The notes below the pieces were generated by a model that was given only the letters and a program-made list of their open reading frames with translations, searched no databases and was not told where the DNA came from. From Sphingomonas colocasiae (lineage in GTDB: Bacteria; Pseudomonadota; Alphaproteobacteria; Sphingomonadales; Sphingomonadaceae): 64,000 bases of DNA. Made by a program: the position numbers and the translations under genes. Positions 25,927-35,270 of this stretch are shown piece after piece; position 1 is the first letter of the stretch; every line of letters starts with the position of its first letter. The stretch spans positions 595,268-659,267 of the forward strand of contig NZ_JAINVV010000001.1 of assembly GCF_019880585.1 (NCBI RefSeq), written 5' to 3'.

Positions 25927-25954
25927 TGTCGATTCTCCAAAACTCCGTTCGTCG
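25927..25954 (+). promoter_or_regulatory. ECF42-type promoter candidate
   Basis: TGTCGA (25927-25932), a 17-base gap, then CGTCG at 25950. TGTCGA is the -35 element I recall for ECF42 sigma factors; the recalled -10 element is of the CGA(C/T) kind. The site lies 50-75 bases before the DGPF gene, where a promoter read by the adjacent sigma factor should be. Confidence 0.5.
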
Positions 25955-26001
25955 TTCCGATGCGCGGCCTATCCTGGCCTGCCGGAACAAGGAGATAGAC
26001 G

Positions 26002-26385
26002 ATGCGTGTGATGGTGCTGGTGAAGGCCACCGAAGACAGCGAACAGGGTTTCAACCCCACGCCCGAGACGATGGCGATGATGGAGGCGATGGGCAAGTTC
26101 AACGAGGATCTGGAAAAAGCCGGAATACTGCTGGCTGGCGACGGCCTCAAGCCGTCATCCGAAGCCAAGCGCGTCGCCTTCGACGGTGCCGGCCGGTCGG
26201 TGATCGACGGGCCGTTCGCCGAGACGCGCGAACTGGTCGCCGGCTTCTGGCTTTGGCAGGTGAAGGATATGGACGAAGCGGTGGCCTGGGTGAAGCGCTG
26301 CCCCAATCCCATGCCTGGGCCGAGCGAGATCGAGATCCGGCCGATCTACGAATTGGAGGATCTGCTGCCGCAAGCCGGCGGCTGA
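26002..26385 (+). CDS. YCII/DGPF family protein
   Basis: 127 residues. The VIDGPFAETRELVAGFW motif (Asp69-Gly70-Pro71-Phe72) identifies the DGPF subclass of YCII-related proteins. They adopt a ferredoxin-like fold and sit next to ECF42 sigma factors in many bacteria, where they are the main target genes. A catalytic role is suspected but unproven. AAGGAG lies just ahead of the start. The sigma gene starts 57 bases after the stop. Confidence 0.92.
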   Translation: MRVMVLVKATEDSEQGFNPTPETMAMMEAMGKFNEDLEKAGILLAGDGLKPSSEAKRVAFDGAGRSVIDGPFAETRELVAGFWLWQVKDMDEAVAWVKRCPNPMPGPSEIEIRPIYELEDLLPQAGG

Positions 26386-26441
26386 TGGCGGGGTAATGGC
26401 CGCCGGCTTGTCAGGCTGGGGGCTTTGGCCGACAAGACGGC

Positions 26442-27713
26442 ATGACGACGGGCGAGACGCATCGGGCGATCGAAGCGGTTTTCCGCATCGAGCGGGCCAG
26501 ACTCATCGGAGGCCTGGCCCGCCTCGTCCGCGATGTCGATCGGGCGGAAGAACTGGCGCAGGATGCGCTGGTGATCGCGCTGTCCGAATGGCCGGGGACC
26601 GGGATACCCGTCAATCCCGGCGCCTGGCTGATGACGGCTGCCAAGCGGCGCGCCATCGATGCGATCCGCCGAGACCGGATGCGGGACCGCAAGCATGAGG
26701 AACTCGTGCGCGAGCAGGGCGGCACGACCGACAGCGCCGCCGAGGACGAGATGATCGCGGCCATGGACGAAGATCCGGGCGATGAACTGCTGGGATTGAT
26801 CTTTACGGCCTGCCACCCCGTGCTTTCGCCGGATGCGCGCGCGGCGCTGACGCTGCGGGTGGTCGGCGGCCTTGCCACCGACGAGATCGCGCGTGCATTC
26901 CTGACGAGCGAAGCGACGATCGCGCAGCGCATCGTTCGCGCGAAGAAGACGATCGGCAAGGCCGGCCTCACTTTCGAGGTGCCGCGCGGCCGCGAGCGGG
27001 CGGAGCGGCTCGCATCCGTGCTGGAGGTGATCTACCTGATCTTCAACGAAGGTTATGCGGCCACGTCCGGGGAAGATCTTGTTCGCCCTGCCCTGTGCCA
27101 GGAAGCGCAGCGGCTGGCGCGTATGCTGGCGGCGCTCATGCCCGGCGACGATCCGGAGAATGCCGAGATATTCGGCCTGCTCGCACTGATCGAGATCCAG
27201 GCATCGCGCCTGCCCGCGCGGACCGGACCCGACGGTGCGCTGCTGACGCTGAACCAGCAGAATCGCGCACACTGGGACCGGCTGCTGATCCGACGGGGGC
27301 TCGAGGCGCTGGAGCGCGCGCAGGCGATCCGCGGCGATGGTCCTTATGCGCTTCAGGCCGCGCTTGCCGCCTGCCATGCCCGCGCATTCACGCCTGCGGA
27401 GACGGATTGGGGACGTATCGCCGCACTGTACGACCGGTTGCGTGTGGTCATGCCGTCACCGGTGGTCGATCTGAACCGCGCTGTCGCATATTCGATGGCG
27501 TTCGGCCCCGAAGCGGGGTTGCGTCTGATCGATCAACTCGCGTCTGCCGCCGCCTTGCGCAACTATGCGCCATTGCCGGCGGCGCGGGGGGATTTCCTTC
27601 TCCGCGCGGGTCGCCCGGTCGAGGCACGAGCGGCGTTCGAGACTGCGGCCGGTCTAACGCGAAATGCGCGGGAAAGGGATTTCCTGCTCGCGCGCGCCGA
27701 AGCGTGCGGCTGA
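26442..27713 (+). CDS. ECF42-type sigma factor with C-terminal extension (DUF6596)
   Basis: 423 residues, much longer than a normal ECF sigma. Region 2 (about 10-80, RDVDRAEELAQDALVIALSEW) and region 4 (about 125-185, GGLATDEIARAFLTSEATIAQRIVRAK) are followed by a C-terminal extension of about 240 residues with TPR-like helices (for example AAGLTRNARERDFLLARAEAC at the end). No anti-sigma gene is adjacent; in this group the extension is thought to control activity. The neighbouring DGPF gene and the TGTCGA-like promoter agree with the ECF42 class. What it senses is unknown. Confidence 0.92.
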   Translation: MTTGETHRAIEAVFRIERARLIGGLARLVRDVDRAEELAQDALVIALSEWPGTGIPVNPGAWLMTAAKRRAIDAIRRDRMRDRKHEELVREQGGTTDSAAEDEMIAAMDEDPGDELLGLIFTACHPVLSPDARAALTLRVVGGLATDEIARAFLTSEATIAQRIVRAKKTIGKAGLTFEVPRGRERAERLASVLEVIYLIFNEGYAATSGEDLVRPALCQEAQRLARMLAALMPGDDPENAEIFGLLALIEIQASRLPARTGPDGALLTLNQQNRAHWDRLLIRRGLEALERAQAIRGDGPYALQAALAACHARAFTPAETDWGRIAALYDRLRVVMPSPVVDLNRAVAYSMAFGPEAGLRLIDQLASAAALRNYAPLPAARGDFLLRAGRPVEARAAFETAAGLTRNARERDFLLARAEACG

Positions 27714-27970
27714 TTCGGAGTGAGCCCGTACGATACGGGGCATTCCCCACAGCCGGCCGCACAACTGGGCAAACAGAGTTAAAACTCCGCTAACTTTACG
27801 GCTTTGGGCACGCCGCGCCGTCCCCTTCGCATGAACATGCATGCATCCATCGCAGCCCCGGGGCGGCGCGTCGTTCGGCCGGTTGAACCCTGCGGACTCT
27901 CGGTTGAAGCGAAGCTTGCCGACAAAAGGGGGCCGAGCACCTCGCGTAGTTGAGGCGGTTGGAGATGTCG

Positions 27971-28207
27971 ATGGAGTTCGCGGACCAGAATCTGGACGTG
28001 GAGAGCGCGTTCGGGACGTTGCGCGTCATTGTGACGGCTGAAGCGCTCTACGCGCTGTGGCGTGGAGGAACGGGGCCGCAGGATGAAGCGGATCTGATCG
28101 CCGAACATCGGGATCTGCTCGAGTGGACGGCGGCGATGAAAGTCGAGCTTGATGACGTCGAGCCCGACGGTTCGATCCGCATCGTCCGGCGCGACATGGA
28201 GATATGA
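27971..28207 (+). CDS. Small hypothetical protein (DUF1488-like?)
   Basis: 78 residues from ATG 27971, chosen because GGAG lies six bases ahead; ATG 27965 is in frame two codons earlier. Composition is acidic (many Asp/Glu), with LRVIVTAEALYALW and a C-terminal DGSIRIVRRDM. The layout loosely resembles DUF1488 proteins, but the match is weak. There is no signal peptide or membrane segment. It stands alone between the sigma gene and a reverse-strand receptor. Confidence 0.6.
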   Translation: MEFADQNLDVESAFGTLRVIVTAEALYALWRGGTGPQDEADLIAEHRDLLEWTAAMKVELDDVEPDGSIRIVRRDMEI

Positions 28208-28361
28208 AGATCGGGCGCCGCGCGCTTTTTACGGCGCGAAGTGCCGCATCGACAGCCAAGGTTCATCCAATGGCGTCTATGGCAGGAATGTTGCTCCCTG
28301 GGGCCGGTGTCCGAACAACGCCGGCCCCCATCTCCCTTCTCATGGATGGCCCCAGGCCCGT

Positions 28362-28394
28362 GGAATGCCGCGGCCATCGCGACCGCGGCATTCC
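28362..28394. terminator. Strong hairpin at the 3' end of TonB receptor gene
   Basis: A 12-bp perfect stem GGAATGCCGCGG / CCGCGGCATTCC with a 9-base loop lies just beyond the stop of the minus-strand receptor. It has no U-run on either side. It probably marks the transcript end or protects it. Confidence 0.5.
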
Positions 28395-28402
28395 GGCGAC
28401 GA

Positions 28403-31354
28403 TCAGAATTTGAAGCCGGCGGCCAGGCCGTAGCGGCGCGGTTCGAGCGTGAAGATGTTGGTGAACAGACCGGACGACTGGTCGGTCACATATTCGCCGG
28501 TGATCGCGTTGTTCTTGGTCAGGTTCGAGACGAAACCGCGCAGGAACCAGCGATCGTCGCGGCCATTGAGCTGGATCTGGGCGTTGATGATCGCATAGCC
28601 CTTCATCCGGTTGATGTTGCCGCCGAAGATGCTCGCATAGGATTCGCCGGTATAGGTGAGGTCCGCGCGGGGAACGAGCGACATGCCGTTCTGGAATTCC
28701 GCCCGATACTGGAAGCCGGCCGAGAATTTGTACATCGGCGCCTGGGGCAACTGGTTGCCCTTGATGTTGACCTCCACGCCGCTGCCAAGGACCGTGAAGG
28801 GCAGGGCGCCCGTGGGCGTTGCGAACAGCGCGCGGAGCGCTGCCGGCGGATTGGCGGCGGTGGCCGCCAGTGCGCTGCAGATCGAATAGGCGCCGGTGGT
28901 GTTGGTGCCCGGAACCGGCACGGGGGCGCGCAGGCCGATGCCGCTGTTGACCGCGGCGACATAGGTGTTGACGCCGACGACATTGCCCGCCGTCGTCGGC
29001 ACGACCGCGCAGTTCGATGCGTTCTGCAGATCCTTGATGATCACCGCATCGGAGCGGCCGCCCGACGGATCGCGCGGATTGGCGAGGAATTTGTCGTCGG
29101 AGACCTTGGTGTGGAGATAGCTCGCGCTCAGATTGACCAGGATGGCGCGGATCGGGCTGATGATGGCCTCGGCCTCGACACCGTAAATGTTCGCGCTGAC
29201 ATTGTCGTTGACCGATGTGCGCGCGACGATGCGGCTGAGCTGCAGGTTCTTGTACTTGTAATAGAAGCCCGTGAGATTGAGGCGCAGCGTTCCGTTGAGG
29301 AAACTGTTCTTCGATCCGATTTCGAACGCGTCCACCGTTTCGGGGCCGAACGTGCTCGGCACCGCGAAGATGGGCGACAGCGGCGGATTGATGCCGCCGG
29401 ATTTGTAGCCGCGCGAATAGGAGACATAGACCATGTTGTCGTCGGTGATCTTGTAGTCGAGCACCGCGCGGCCGGTCAGCCGGCCGAAGGTGACGCTGTC
29501 CTCGGCATAGCTCTGGATGCCCGGTGTGTTGGCGTCGTAATCGAGCGCGGCATAGTTGAGCGCATCCGTCAGATTGTCCGATCCGAAGGGTACGGCGGCG
29601 AACTGTCCGTTCGAATCCTGGAGCAGCGTCGTGCGTGCGCGCGCATATTTCTCGTCGTGATTATAACGGACGCCGACCGTCAGCTTCAGCTTGTCCGTGA
29701 AGTCGAAATAGCCTTCGCCGAAAATGCCGTAGGATTTGAGCCGGGTCTGCGCGGTGTCGCTATGATAGAAGGGCGAGCCGAAATAGGCGGCCCCGCCGGT
29801 ATTCGCCGCACCGAGAATGCCGGCCGCGTAATCGAGCCCGAAGGCATTCACCATATAGCTGTTGTTGCTCGTCTTGCTGTCGACATAGATGCCGCCCAGC
29901 AGGAAGTTGAACATGCCGTCGAAATTGCTGTCGACATGGGCTTCGACCGAGAATTGGCGGTTGGTCAGCTTCGATCGATCGAAATCCAGGCTGGTCGGGA
30001 AGCAGCCGATCGAATTGCCGCCATAGACGCCGACGCCATTGGGGTCGCCCAGCGACTGGCACACGCCGCCGGCGGCGCCGTTGGGAATAAGCGCGCGGCG
30101 GACGGGGTCGAGAAAGGCGAAGGGCGAACCGATGCCCGTGCGGCCGAGCGTGTTGAGCTGGACGAGGCCGGGATTGTTGGCGAGCGAATTCTCGATGGCG
30201 AGGTTGTAGTCGCTCGTCGAATCCACCTTGTTATGGGTGTATCCGCCGGTCATCGTCAGGCTGAGCTGCTCGCCGAGCTGTTGCTGCAGCCGGCCCATGA
30301 TGTGATATTCCTCGGCGAAATAGGTGGGCTCATAGTCGATGTTGACCGTGCGGACGCCCGCCGGAACCACCGCGTTCGAGAAGGGATCGGTGCCATAGAT
30401 GCTGCCGAGCCCGAAACGGGCTAGCGCGCCGCCTGACGAGGCGGATGCGACGCCCAGGAATTCGTTCGAGCTGAGCAGCGCCGCGAGCGTCGAATTGCCG
30501 TTCGTTGTCTCATAGGCGAGCTTGTCGGGCGAACAGCCCAGGATGCCGGTCGGGTCGCGATGGCAAAGCTGCTTCTGGATGCGCGAGCGATCGTCCTTTT
30601 CGTGGAAATAATAGCCGATCAGATCGAAGGTCGTGGACGATGACGGTTCCCAGCGGATCGTGCCGCGCAGCGCGTAGAGGTCGCGCCCGTCGATGCGGTT
30701 TCCGGTGAAGAGGTTCTTCGTATAGCCGTCGCGATTGAGATAATAGCCGGCGACGCGGACGCCGAGCGTTTCGCCCAGCGGCACGTTGATCATGCCGTTG
30801 ACCTTGTAGCTCTCGTAATTGCCGTATTCGAAGCTGCCCGATGCGCCGAAGCTGGTCAGGTCGGGCTTGGCGGTGATGAAATTGACGACGCCCGACGTCG
30901 CGTTGCGGCCGAACAGCGTGCCCTGCGGTCCGCGCAGCACCTCGACGCGCTCGAGATCGAAATATTCGGTTTCGAAGAGGCGGGTGGAGAGGAGCGGCAT
31001 ATCGTTGACATGGATGCCCGTCGCCGAATCGCAGCTCGCGCCGACGCACAGGTCGCCGATGCCGCGGATGGTGAAGCTCGACGCGGTGAAATTGGTCTTG
31101 GTGAAGGTGACGTTGGGCAGGCTGAGCTGAAGGTCCGACGCATTCTCGATCTGCTGCTTCTCGAGCGCGTCGGCGGAGAAGGCGGAAACCGCGATCGGCA
31201 CGTCCTGCAGCCGCTCGCTCTGGCGCTGCGCGGTGACGACGATATCGGGGATCGAGTCGGTGGCTTCATCTTCCGGTGTCGCGACCTGGGCGGCAGCCGG
31301 CGTCGCGAGCGCCAGCGCAATTGCCGACGCAGCAAGCAGATCGAGCTTCTTCAT
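28403..31354 (-). CDS. TonB-dependent outer-membrane receptor
   Basis: 983 residues. The signal peptide ends AAAQ, followed by a TonB box/plug (DIVVTAQRQSERLQDVPIAV, TSSFTIRGIG-type loop, LERVEVLRGPQGTLFGRN) and a large barrel ending GLAAGFKF with the terminal Phe. This class is abundant in sphingomonads and often imports plant-derived or aromatic molecules, but the ligand cannot be read. No STN domain is present. A LacI-like palindrome lies upstream at 31439. The gene is divergent from folE. Confidence 0.9.
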   Translation of the reverse strand: MKKLDLLAASAIALALATPAAAQVATPEDEATDSIPDIVVTAQRQSERLQDVPIAVSAFSADALEKQQIENASDLQLSLPNVTFTKTNFTASSFTIRGIGDLCVGASCDSATGIHVNDMPLLSTRLFETEYFDLERVEVLRGPQGTLFGRNATSGVVNFITAKPDLTSFGASGSFEYGNYESYKVNGMINVPLGETLGVRVAGYYLNRDGYTKNLFTGNRIDGRDLYALRGTIRWEPSSSTTFDLIGYYFHEKDDRSRIQKQLCHRDPTGILGCSPDKLAYETTNGNSTLAALLSSNEFLGVASASSGGALARFGLGSIYGTDPFSNAVVPAGVRTVNIDYEPTYFAEEYHIMGRLQQQLGEQLSLTMTGGYTHNKVDSTSDYNLAIENSLANNPGLVQLNTLGRTGIGSPFAFLDPVRRALIPNGAAGGVCQSLGDPNGVGVYGGNSIGCFPTSLDFDRSKLTNRQFSVEAHVDSNFDGMFNFLLGGIYVDSKTSNNSYMVNAFGLDYAAGILGAANTGGAAYFGSPFYHSDTAQTRLKSYGIFGEGYFDFTDKLKLTVGVRYNHDEKYARARTTLLQDSNGQFAAVPFGSDNLTDALNYAALDYDANTPGIQSYAEDSVTFGRLTGRAVLDYKITDDNMVYVSYSRGYKSGGINPPLSPIFAVPSTFGPETVDAFEIGSKNSFLNGTLRLNLTGFYYKYKNLQLSRIVARTSVNDNVSANIYGVEAEAIISPIRAILVNLSASYLHTKVSDDKFLANPRDPSGGRSDAVIIKDLQNASNCAVVPTTAGNVVGVNTYVAAVNSGIGLRAPVPVPGTNTTGAYSICSALAATAANPPAALRALFATPTGALPFTVLGSGVEVNIKGNQLPQAPMYKFSAGFQYRAEFQNGMSLVPRADLTYTGESYASIFGGNINRMKGYAIINAQIQLNGRDDRWFLRGFVSNLTKNNAITGEYVTDQSSGLFTNIFTLEPRRYGLAAGFKF

Positions 31355-31438
31355 GATGTATCCCCTCTTTCGATGGTCCGATGAAGACCGATGACCCGTC
31401 TAAGGTCGTCCCGCTATGTTGCGGGATCTAGGGGAAAT

Positions 31439-31450
31439 GTTGCGCGCAAC
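31439..31450. promoter_or_regulatory. LacI-family-like operator upstream of TonB receptor
   Basis: GTTGCGCGCAAC is a perfect 12-base palindrome with the central CG step typical of LacI-family operators. It lies 85-96 bases ahead of the receptor start, in its probable promoter. No LacI gene is in the window. An additional 6-bp stem TCCCGC/GCGGGA (31409-31426) lies in the leader. Confidence 0.45.
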
Positions 31451-31643
31451 TTACTTTCGCGTCAACCGGCGATTTCGCTGTAATCCTGCGTGCAGACGAC
31501 TGTTTCGCTGGTCTTTCGCGCTATTGTCGGATGTTCGCTTGCCGTAGCGTAAAAACGCAGCATTTCCCGTCAGCCTCTTGCACACTGCGGTGGAGCGTCT
31601 ATCCCGCGCTGGCACGCATCGCCTGGACGCAAAGGAGTGGAAT

Positions 31644-32261
31644 GTGACGGACTCGGCTTCGCCGGAAGATGGCGACATGGTTTCTCCGCCGGCAAAATTG
31701 CCGGTGCCCGATCATGTTCAGGAGGCCGTCCGCACGCTGATCCGCTGGGCGGGCGATGATCCGCAGCGTGAGGGGTTGCTCGATACGCCCCAGCGCGTCG
31801 CGCGCGCCTGGAAGGAATATTGCCAGGGCTATGGCGAGGACCCCTCGCTCCATCTGTCGCGCACCTTCGAGGAAGTGGGCGGCTATGACGAAGTGGTGCT
31901 GCTCAAGGACATTCCGTTCCAGTCACACTGCGAGCATCATATGGCGCCGATCATCGGCAAGGCGTCGATCGCCTATCTGCCCAATGATCGCGTGGTCGGG
32001 ATCTCGAAGCTCGCGCGCGTGCTTCACGGCTTCGCGCGTCGTCTTCAGGTCCAGGAACGGCTGACCGCCGAAGTCGCCGACTGCATCTGGGAGCATCTCC
32101 ATCCCCAGGGCGTCGCGGTGGTGATCGAGGCGAGCCATGCCTGCATGACCGCGCGCGGCGTCCGTACGCCGGGTGTCGCGATGACCACCAGCCGGGTGAT
32201 GGGCTGCTTCCGTGACGACGAACGCAGCCGCAAGGAAGTGCTCAGCCTGATGGGCTATTAA
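31644..32261 (+). CDS. folE: GTP cyclohydrolase I
   Basis: First enzyme of folate synthesis: GTP to 7,8-dihydroneopterin triphosphate and formate. 205 residues from the GTG start, which is preferred because AAAGGAG lies seven bases upstream. Zinc ligands are visible in [13 protein letters not shown] (Cys and His) and the later CMTARGV cysteine. [16 protein letters not shown] is typical. The final [17 protein letters not shown] matches the family. The divergent neighbour is the TonB receptor. Confidence 0.95.
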   Translation: MTDSASPEDGDMVSPPAKLPVPDHVQEAVRTLIRWAGDDPQREGLLDTPQRVARAWKEYCQGYGEDPSLHLSRTFEEVGGYDEVVLLKDIPFQSHCEHHMAPIIGKASIAYLPNDRVVGISKLARVLHGFARRLQVQERLTAEVADCIWEHLHPQGVAVVIEASHACMTARGVRTPGVAMTTSRVMGCFRDDERSRKEVLSLMGY

Positions 32262-33097
32262 AAGCCGGTCGTGCCGGTGAACAGCGTCTCGGTATTGCCC
32301 GCAATCCAGATTTCACCGGCATCGTCCCGCTCGACGAAGATCCGTCCGCTGCGGCCGATCGCCGTGCCTTGGGCGGCGCGATAGCGCGGGCCGGCGCGGC
32401 CCGAGCCGATCAGCCATTGCGCGAGCGACGCGTTCAGGCTGCCGGTGATCGGATCCTCGATCAGTCCGCCGAACTGGTCGCTGAAGATCGCACGGACTTC
32501 CCAGTCGATGGCGCTGCCGGCGGGATGGGGGCCGACAATGCCGATATCCGCCCGCTCGGGCCAGGATCGCTGCGGGCGCAGCGCCAGCACCTCTTCCGCT
32601 GATCGCAGCATGATGCCGAGCCAGCCGGGGCCATTGTCCACCCAATTGGCATCGACCACCGCCGCACGCTCGATCCCCAGGATCGCGACGGTGCGTTCGA
32701 TATCGGCCTCGTCCACCGGACCCGATCGAAGCAGCGGCGGTGCGGCGAAGGCCAATCCATCTTCGGTGCGGCGGATCGGGATCAGTCCGGCTTCGCATTG
32801 CTGGACGATGGTTTCGCGCCTGGCGATGCCGCCGGCCTGAAGCCAGGCATGGCAGGTCCCCAGCGTCGGATGTCCCGCGAATGGCAGTTCGCGGTCGAGC
32901 GTGAAGATCCGCACCCGGTAATCGGCGTCCGGCGACGAGGGTGGCAGCAGGAAGGTCGTTTCCGACAGGTTCAGCCACCGTGTGATCTGCTGCATCTCCT
33001 CGGTCGAGAGGCCGTCTCCGGATGCGATCACCGCCACCGGATTGCCCTTGAAACGCTCCGCGCCGAACACGTCGACGAGCTGGAAGGATCTGCTCAT
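32258..33097 (-). CDS. PhzF-family isomerase
   Basis: 279 residues. Diaminopimelate-epimerase-like fold with FKGNPVAVI, catalytic Glu46 in LNLSETTFL and [17 protein letters not shown]. PhzF itself isomerises a phenazine precursor, but most family members, this one included, are of unknown substrate; there is no phenazine cluster here. AAGGAG is 12 bases ahead of the ATG, with a three-codon M-I-P reading in between that ends in the start codon (ATGA). The gene follows yczE-like by 20 bases, so it is probably in that transcript. Confidence 0.88.
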   Translation of the reverse strand: MSRSFQLVDVFGAERFKGNPVAVIASGDGLSTEEMQQITRWLNLSETTFLLPPSSPDADYRVRIFTLDRELPFAGHPTLGTCHAWLQAGGIARRETIVQQCEAGLIPIRRTEDGLAFAAPPLLRSGPVDEADIERTVAILGIERAAVVDANWVDNGPGWLGIMLRSAEEVLALRPQRSWPERADIGIVGPHPAGSAIDWEVRAIFSDQFGGLIEDPITGSLNASLAQWLIGSGRAGPRYRAAQGTAIGRSGRIFVERDDAGEIWIAGNTETLFTGTTGF

Positions 33098-33117
33098 GGG
33101 ATCATATGCTCCTTGGT

Positions 33118-33720
33118 TCAGGTCAGGCGTGGCCGCAGCGGCGCGGGGCGATGGTCCATCATCGCGAGGAAGAACTGCACCAGCGAACCGATGCCGAAGG
33201 CGAAGAGCACGGTGCCGAGCCCGACGGTGCCGCCCAGCAGCCAGCCGCCGGCAAGGACGCACAATTCGATCGTCGTGCGAACGAGCCGGATCGACAGACC
33301 CGTGCGTGCGACCAGGCCGGTCATCAGCCCGTCGCGCGGACCGGGCCCGAAGCCTGCGCCGATATAGGCGGCGCTGGCAACGCCGCACAGGACGATACCG
33401 GATATCAGCATGGCGATGCGCGCCGGAATCCATACAGGTGGACCGATCAGGGCGAGCGCCGCATCGCTGGCGATGCCGATCAGCAGCATGTTGCTGATCG
33501 TGCCCAGGCCCGGCCGCTGCCGCATCGGAATCCAGAGAAGCATGACGACCACGCCGACGATCAGCACCACGGTGCCGAACGTCAGGCCGGTGTGCTTCTC
33601 CAGGCCCTGATGGAACACGCCCCAGGGATCGAGGCCGAGACCGGACCGCAGCATCAGCGCGGAGGCGAGGCCGTAAAGAAGGAGGCCCGCATAAAGCTGG
33701 ATCAGGCGACGTCTCATCAT
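33118..33720 (-). CDS. YczE/YitT-like membrane protein
   Basis: 200 residues from the first of two adjacent ATGs. Five or six membrane segments; conserved motifs include RSGLGLDPWGVFHQGL and GAGFGPGPRDGLMTGL, the two repeats of the YczE/YyaS/YitT family. The function is unknown. In many bacteria the divergent gene encodes a YczR-type MocR regulator, exactly as at 33781, so regulation by it is likely. Confidence 0.88.
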   Translation of the reverse strand: MMRRRLIQLYAGLLLYGLASALMLRSGLGLDPWGVFHQGLEKHTGLTFGTVVLIVGVVVMLLWIPMRQRPGLGTISNMLLIGIASDAALALIGPPVWIPARIAMLISGIVLCGVASAAYIGAGFGPGPRDGLMTGLVARTGLSIRLVRTTIELCVLAGGWLLGGTVGLGTVLFAFGIGSLVQFFLAMMDHRPAPLRPRLT

Positions 33721-33755
33721 GATCGAGCTCTTGTCCAAATTGGCCTTGTTTTAAA

Positions 33756-33765
33756 TAGCCACTTT
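33756..33765 (-). promoter_or_regulatory. MocR-type binding motif between yczE-like and MocR genes
   Basis: On the minus strand the intergenic region reads AAAGTGGCTA. This resembles the AAAGTGGW(T)CTA element described for the MocR-family regulator PdxR. It lies in the 60-base gap between two divergent genes, where a regulator of both would bind. Confidence 0.4.
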
Positions 33766-33780
33766 CGCCATTCTGGCCTG

Positions 33781-35235
33781 ATGATACGCAGCATCGGTAC
33801 GGCATCGCTGGTTCGCCAACTCGGGCTATGGCGCGGCCAGGCGGGGGGCGCGGCTTACCGCCAGCTCGCCGATGGCGTCCGCTTGCTGATCCTGGACGGC
33901 CGGCTGCCCATCGGCGTCCGTATTCCGGGCGAACGCGACCTCGCCGCCGCGCTCGACGTCAGTCGCACAACGGTGACGGCGGCGTTCGCGCAACTGCGCG
34001 AGGAAGGGTATCTCGACAGCCGGCAGGGATCGGGCAGCCGCACGAGCCTGCCCGATCGCCGTGCCGATCGCCCTCCGGCGGAAACCGGAGAGGTGGAGCC
34101 GGGGATCGTCGATCTGGCGGTCGCGGCGCTACCCGCGACCGAAACCGTTCACCATGCCTATCGCAGCGCGCTGGCCAGCCTGCCGCGCCATTTGCCGGGC
34201 CATGGCTATGAGCGCGTCGGGCTCGACGCGTTGAGAGCGGTGATCGCGGAGCGCTATACGCGGCGTGGGTGTCCGACCGTACCCGAACAGATCCTGGTGA
34301 CGCACGGCGCGCTCCACGGCTTTGGCCTGTTGCTGCGCCTTCTGGTCGGGCCGGGCGACCGCGTCGTCGTCGATCATCCGACCTATCCCCATGCCATCGA
34401 TGCGATCCATCAGGCCTCCTGCCGCGCGGTGCCGGTGGGATTGCCCGGCCGTGGCTGGGATGTGGAGGCGATCGAGGCGGCGTTTCGCCAGACCGGGCCG
34501 CGGCTCGCCTATCTCCAGCCCGATTTCCACAACCCGACCGGGCGCTGCATGGACGAGGAAACGCGCGCGCGCATCGCCGATCTGGCGGCGCGGACGCGCA
34601 CCACCATCGTCGCGGACGAGACGATGGTCGATCTCTGGATCGATGGACCGCCCCCGGCGTCGCTCGCGGCGCATGATCGCGCCGGGCGCGTGGTGACGCT
34701 GGGATCGACCGGCAAGAGCTTCTGGGGCGGGCTCAGGGTCGGGTGGATGCGCGCCGAGCCCCGGCTGATCGAAGGCGCCGCACGCGTGCGCGCCGCGCTC
34801 GATCTCGGCACGCCAATTCTGGAACAGCTCGCCGCGACGGTGCTGCTGGCGGACGATGGCGGCGATCTCGATCGTCGCCGAACGGCGGTTCGTGCGCAGC
34901 GAACGGCGCTGGCGGCGCTGGTCGAGGCGCACCTGCCGGACTGGACGGTTGCGCTCCCCCAGGGCGGTCTGTCGCTCTGGGCCGAACTGCCGGTGCCCGC
35001 GAGCACCGCGCTGGCGGCAACCTCCGAACTCCATGGCGTCAGGATCGGCGCGGGTCCGCGCTTCGGTGTCGATGGTTCGTTCGAGCGCTTCGTGCGGCTG
35101 CCCTTCGCGCTGCCCGGGGATCTGCTCGAGGCCGCGATCGTCCGGCTTTCCCGGGCCTGGAATGCGCTGGGGCCGGGCGCGCGCGCCATGCGTCAGGACG
35201 GGGCCACGCGACAGGCGCTCGCCCAGCTTTACTGA
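33781..35235 (+). CDS. MocR-family regulator (GntR wHTH + aminotransferase-like domain), YczR-type
   Basis: 484 residues. The winged helix-turn-helix (about 25-85, PGERDLAAALDVSRTTVTAA) is followed by a fold-type I aminotransferase-like effector domain. PLP-site residues are intact: Lys312 in TLGSTGKSFWGG, Asp279 in IVADETMV and Asn251 in FHNPTGR. MocR proteins bind PLP or a PLP-amino acid adduct and act as regulators rather than enzymes. Its divergent partner is a YczE-like membrane protein, the known yczR/yczE arrangement. Confidence 0.92.
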   Translation: MIRSIGTASLVRQLGLWRGQAGGAAYRQLADGVRLLILDGRLPIGVRIPGERDLAAALDVSRTTVTAAFAQLREEGYLDSRQGSGSRTSLPDRRADRPPAETGEVEPGIVDLAVAALPATETVHHAYRSALASLPRHLPGHGYERVGLDALRAVIAERYTRRGCPTVPEQILVTHGALHGFGLLLRLLVGPGDRVVVDHPTYPHAIDAIHQASCRAVPVGLPGRGWDVEAIEAAFRQTGPRLAYLQPDFHNPTGRCMDEETRARIADLAARTRTTIVADETMVDLWIDGPPPASLAAHDRAGRVVTLGSTGKSFWGGLRVGWMRAEPRLIEGAARVRAALDLGTPILEQLAATVLLADDGGDLDRRRTAVRAQRTALAALVEAHLPDWTVALPQGGLSLWAELPVPASTALAATSELHGVRIGAGPRFGVDGSFERFVRLPFALPGDLLEAAIVRLSRAWNALGPGARAMRQDGATRQALAQLY

Positions 35236-35270
35236 GTTTTTCGAACGCCGGACACATCCCGGCCCGACAT

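Noticed and set aside
28241..30424. 727-residue plus-strand frame opposite the TonB receptor
   Set aside because: It is the reverse complement of the receptor barrel, a low-complexity E-R/D-R-rich shadow.
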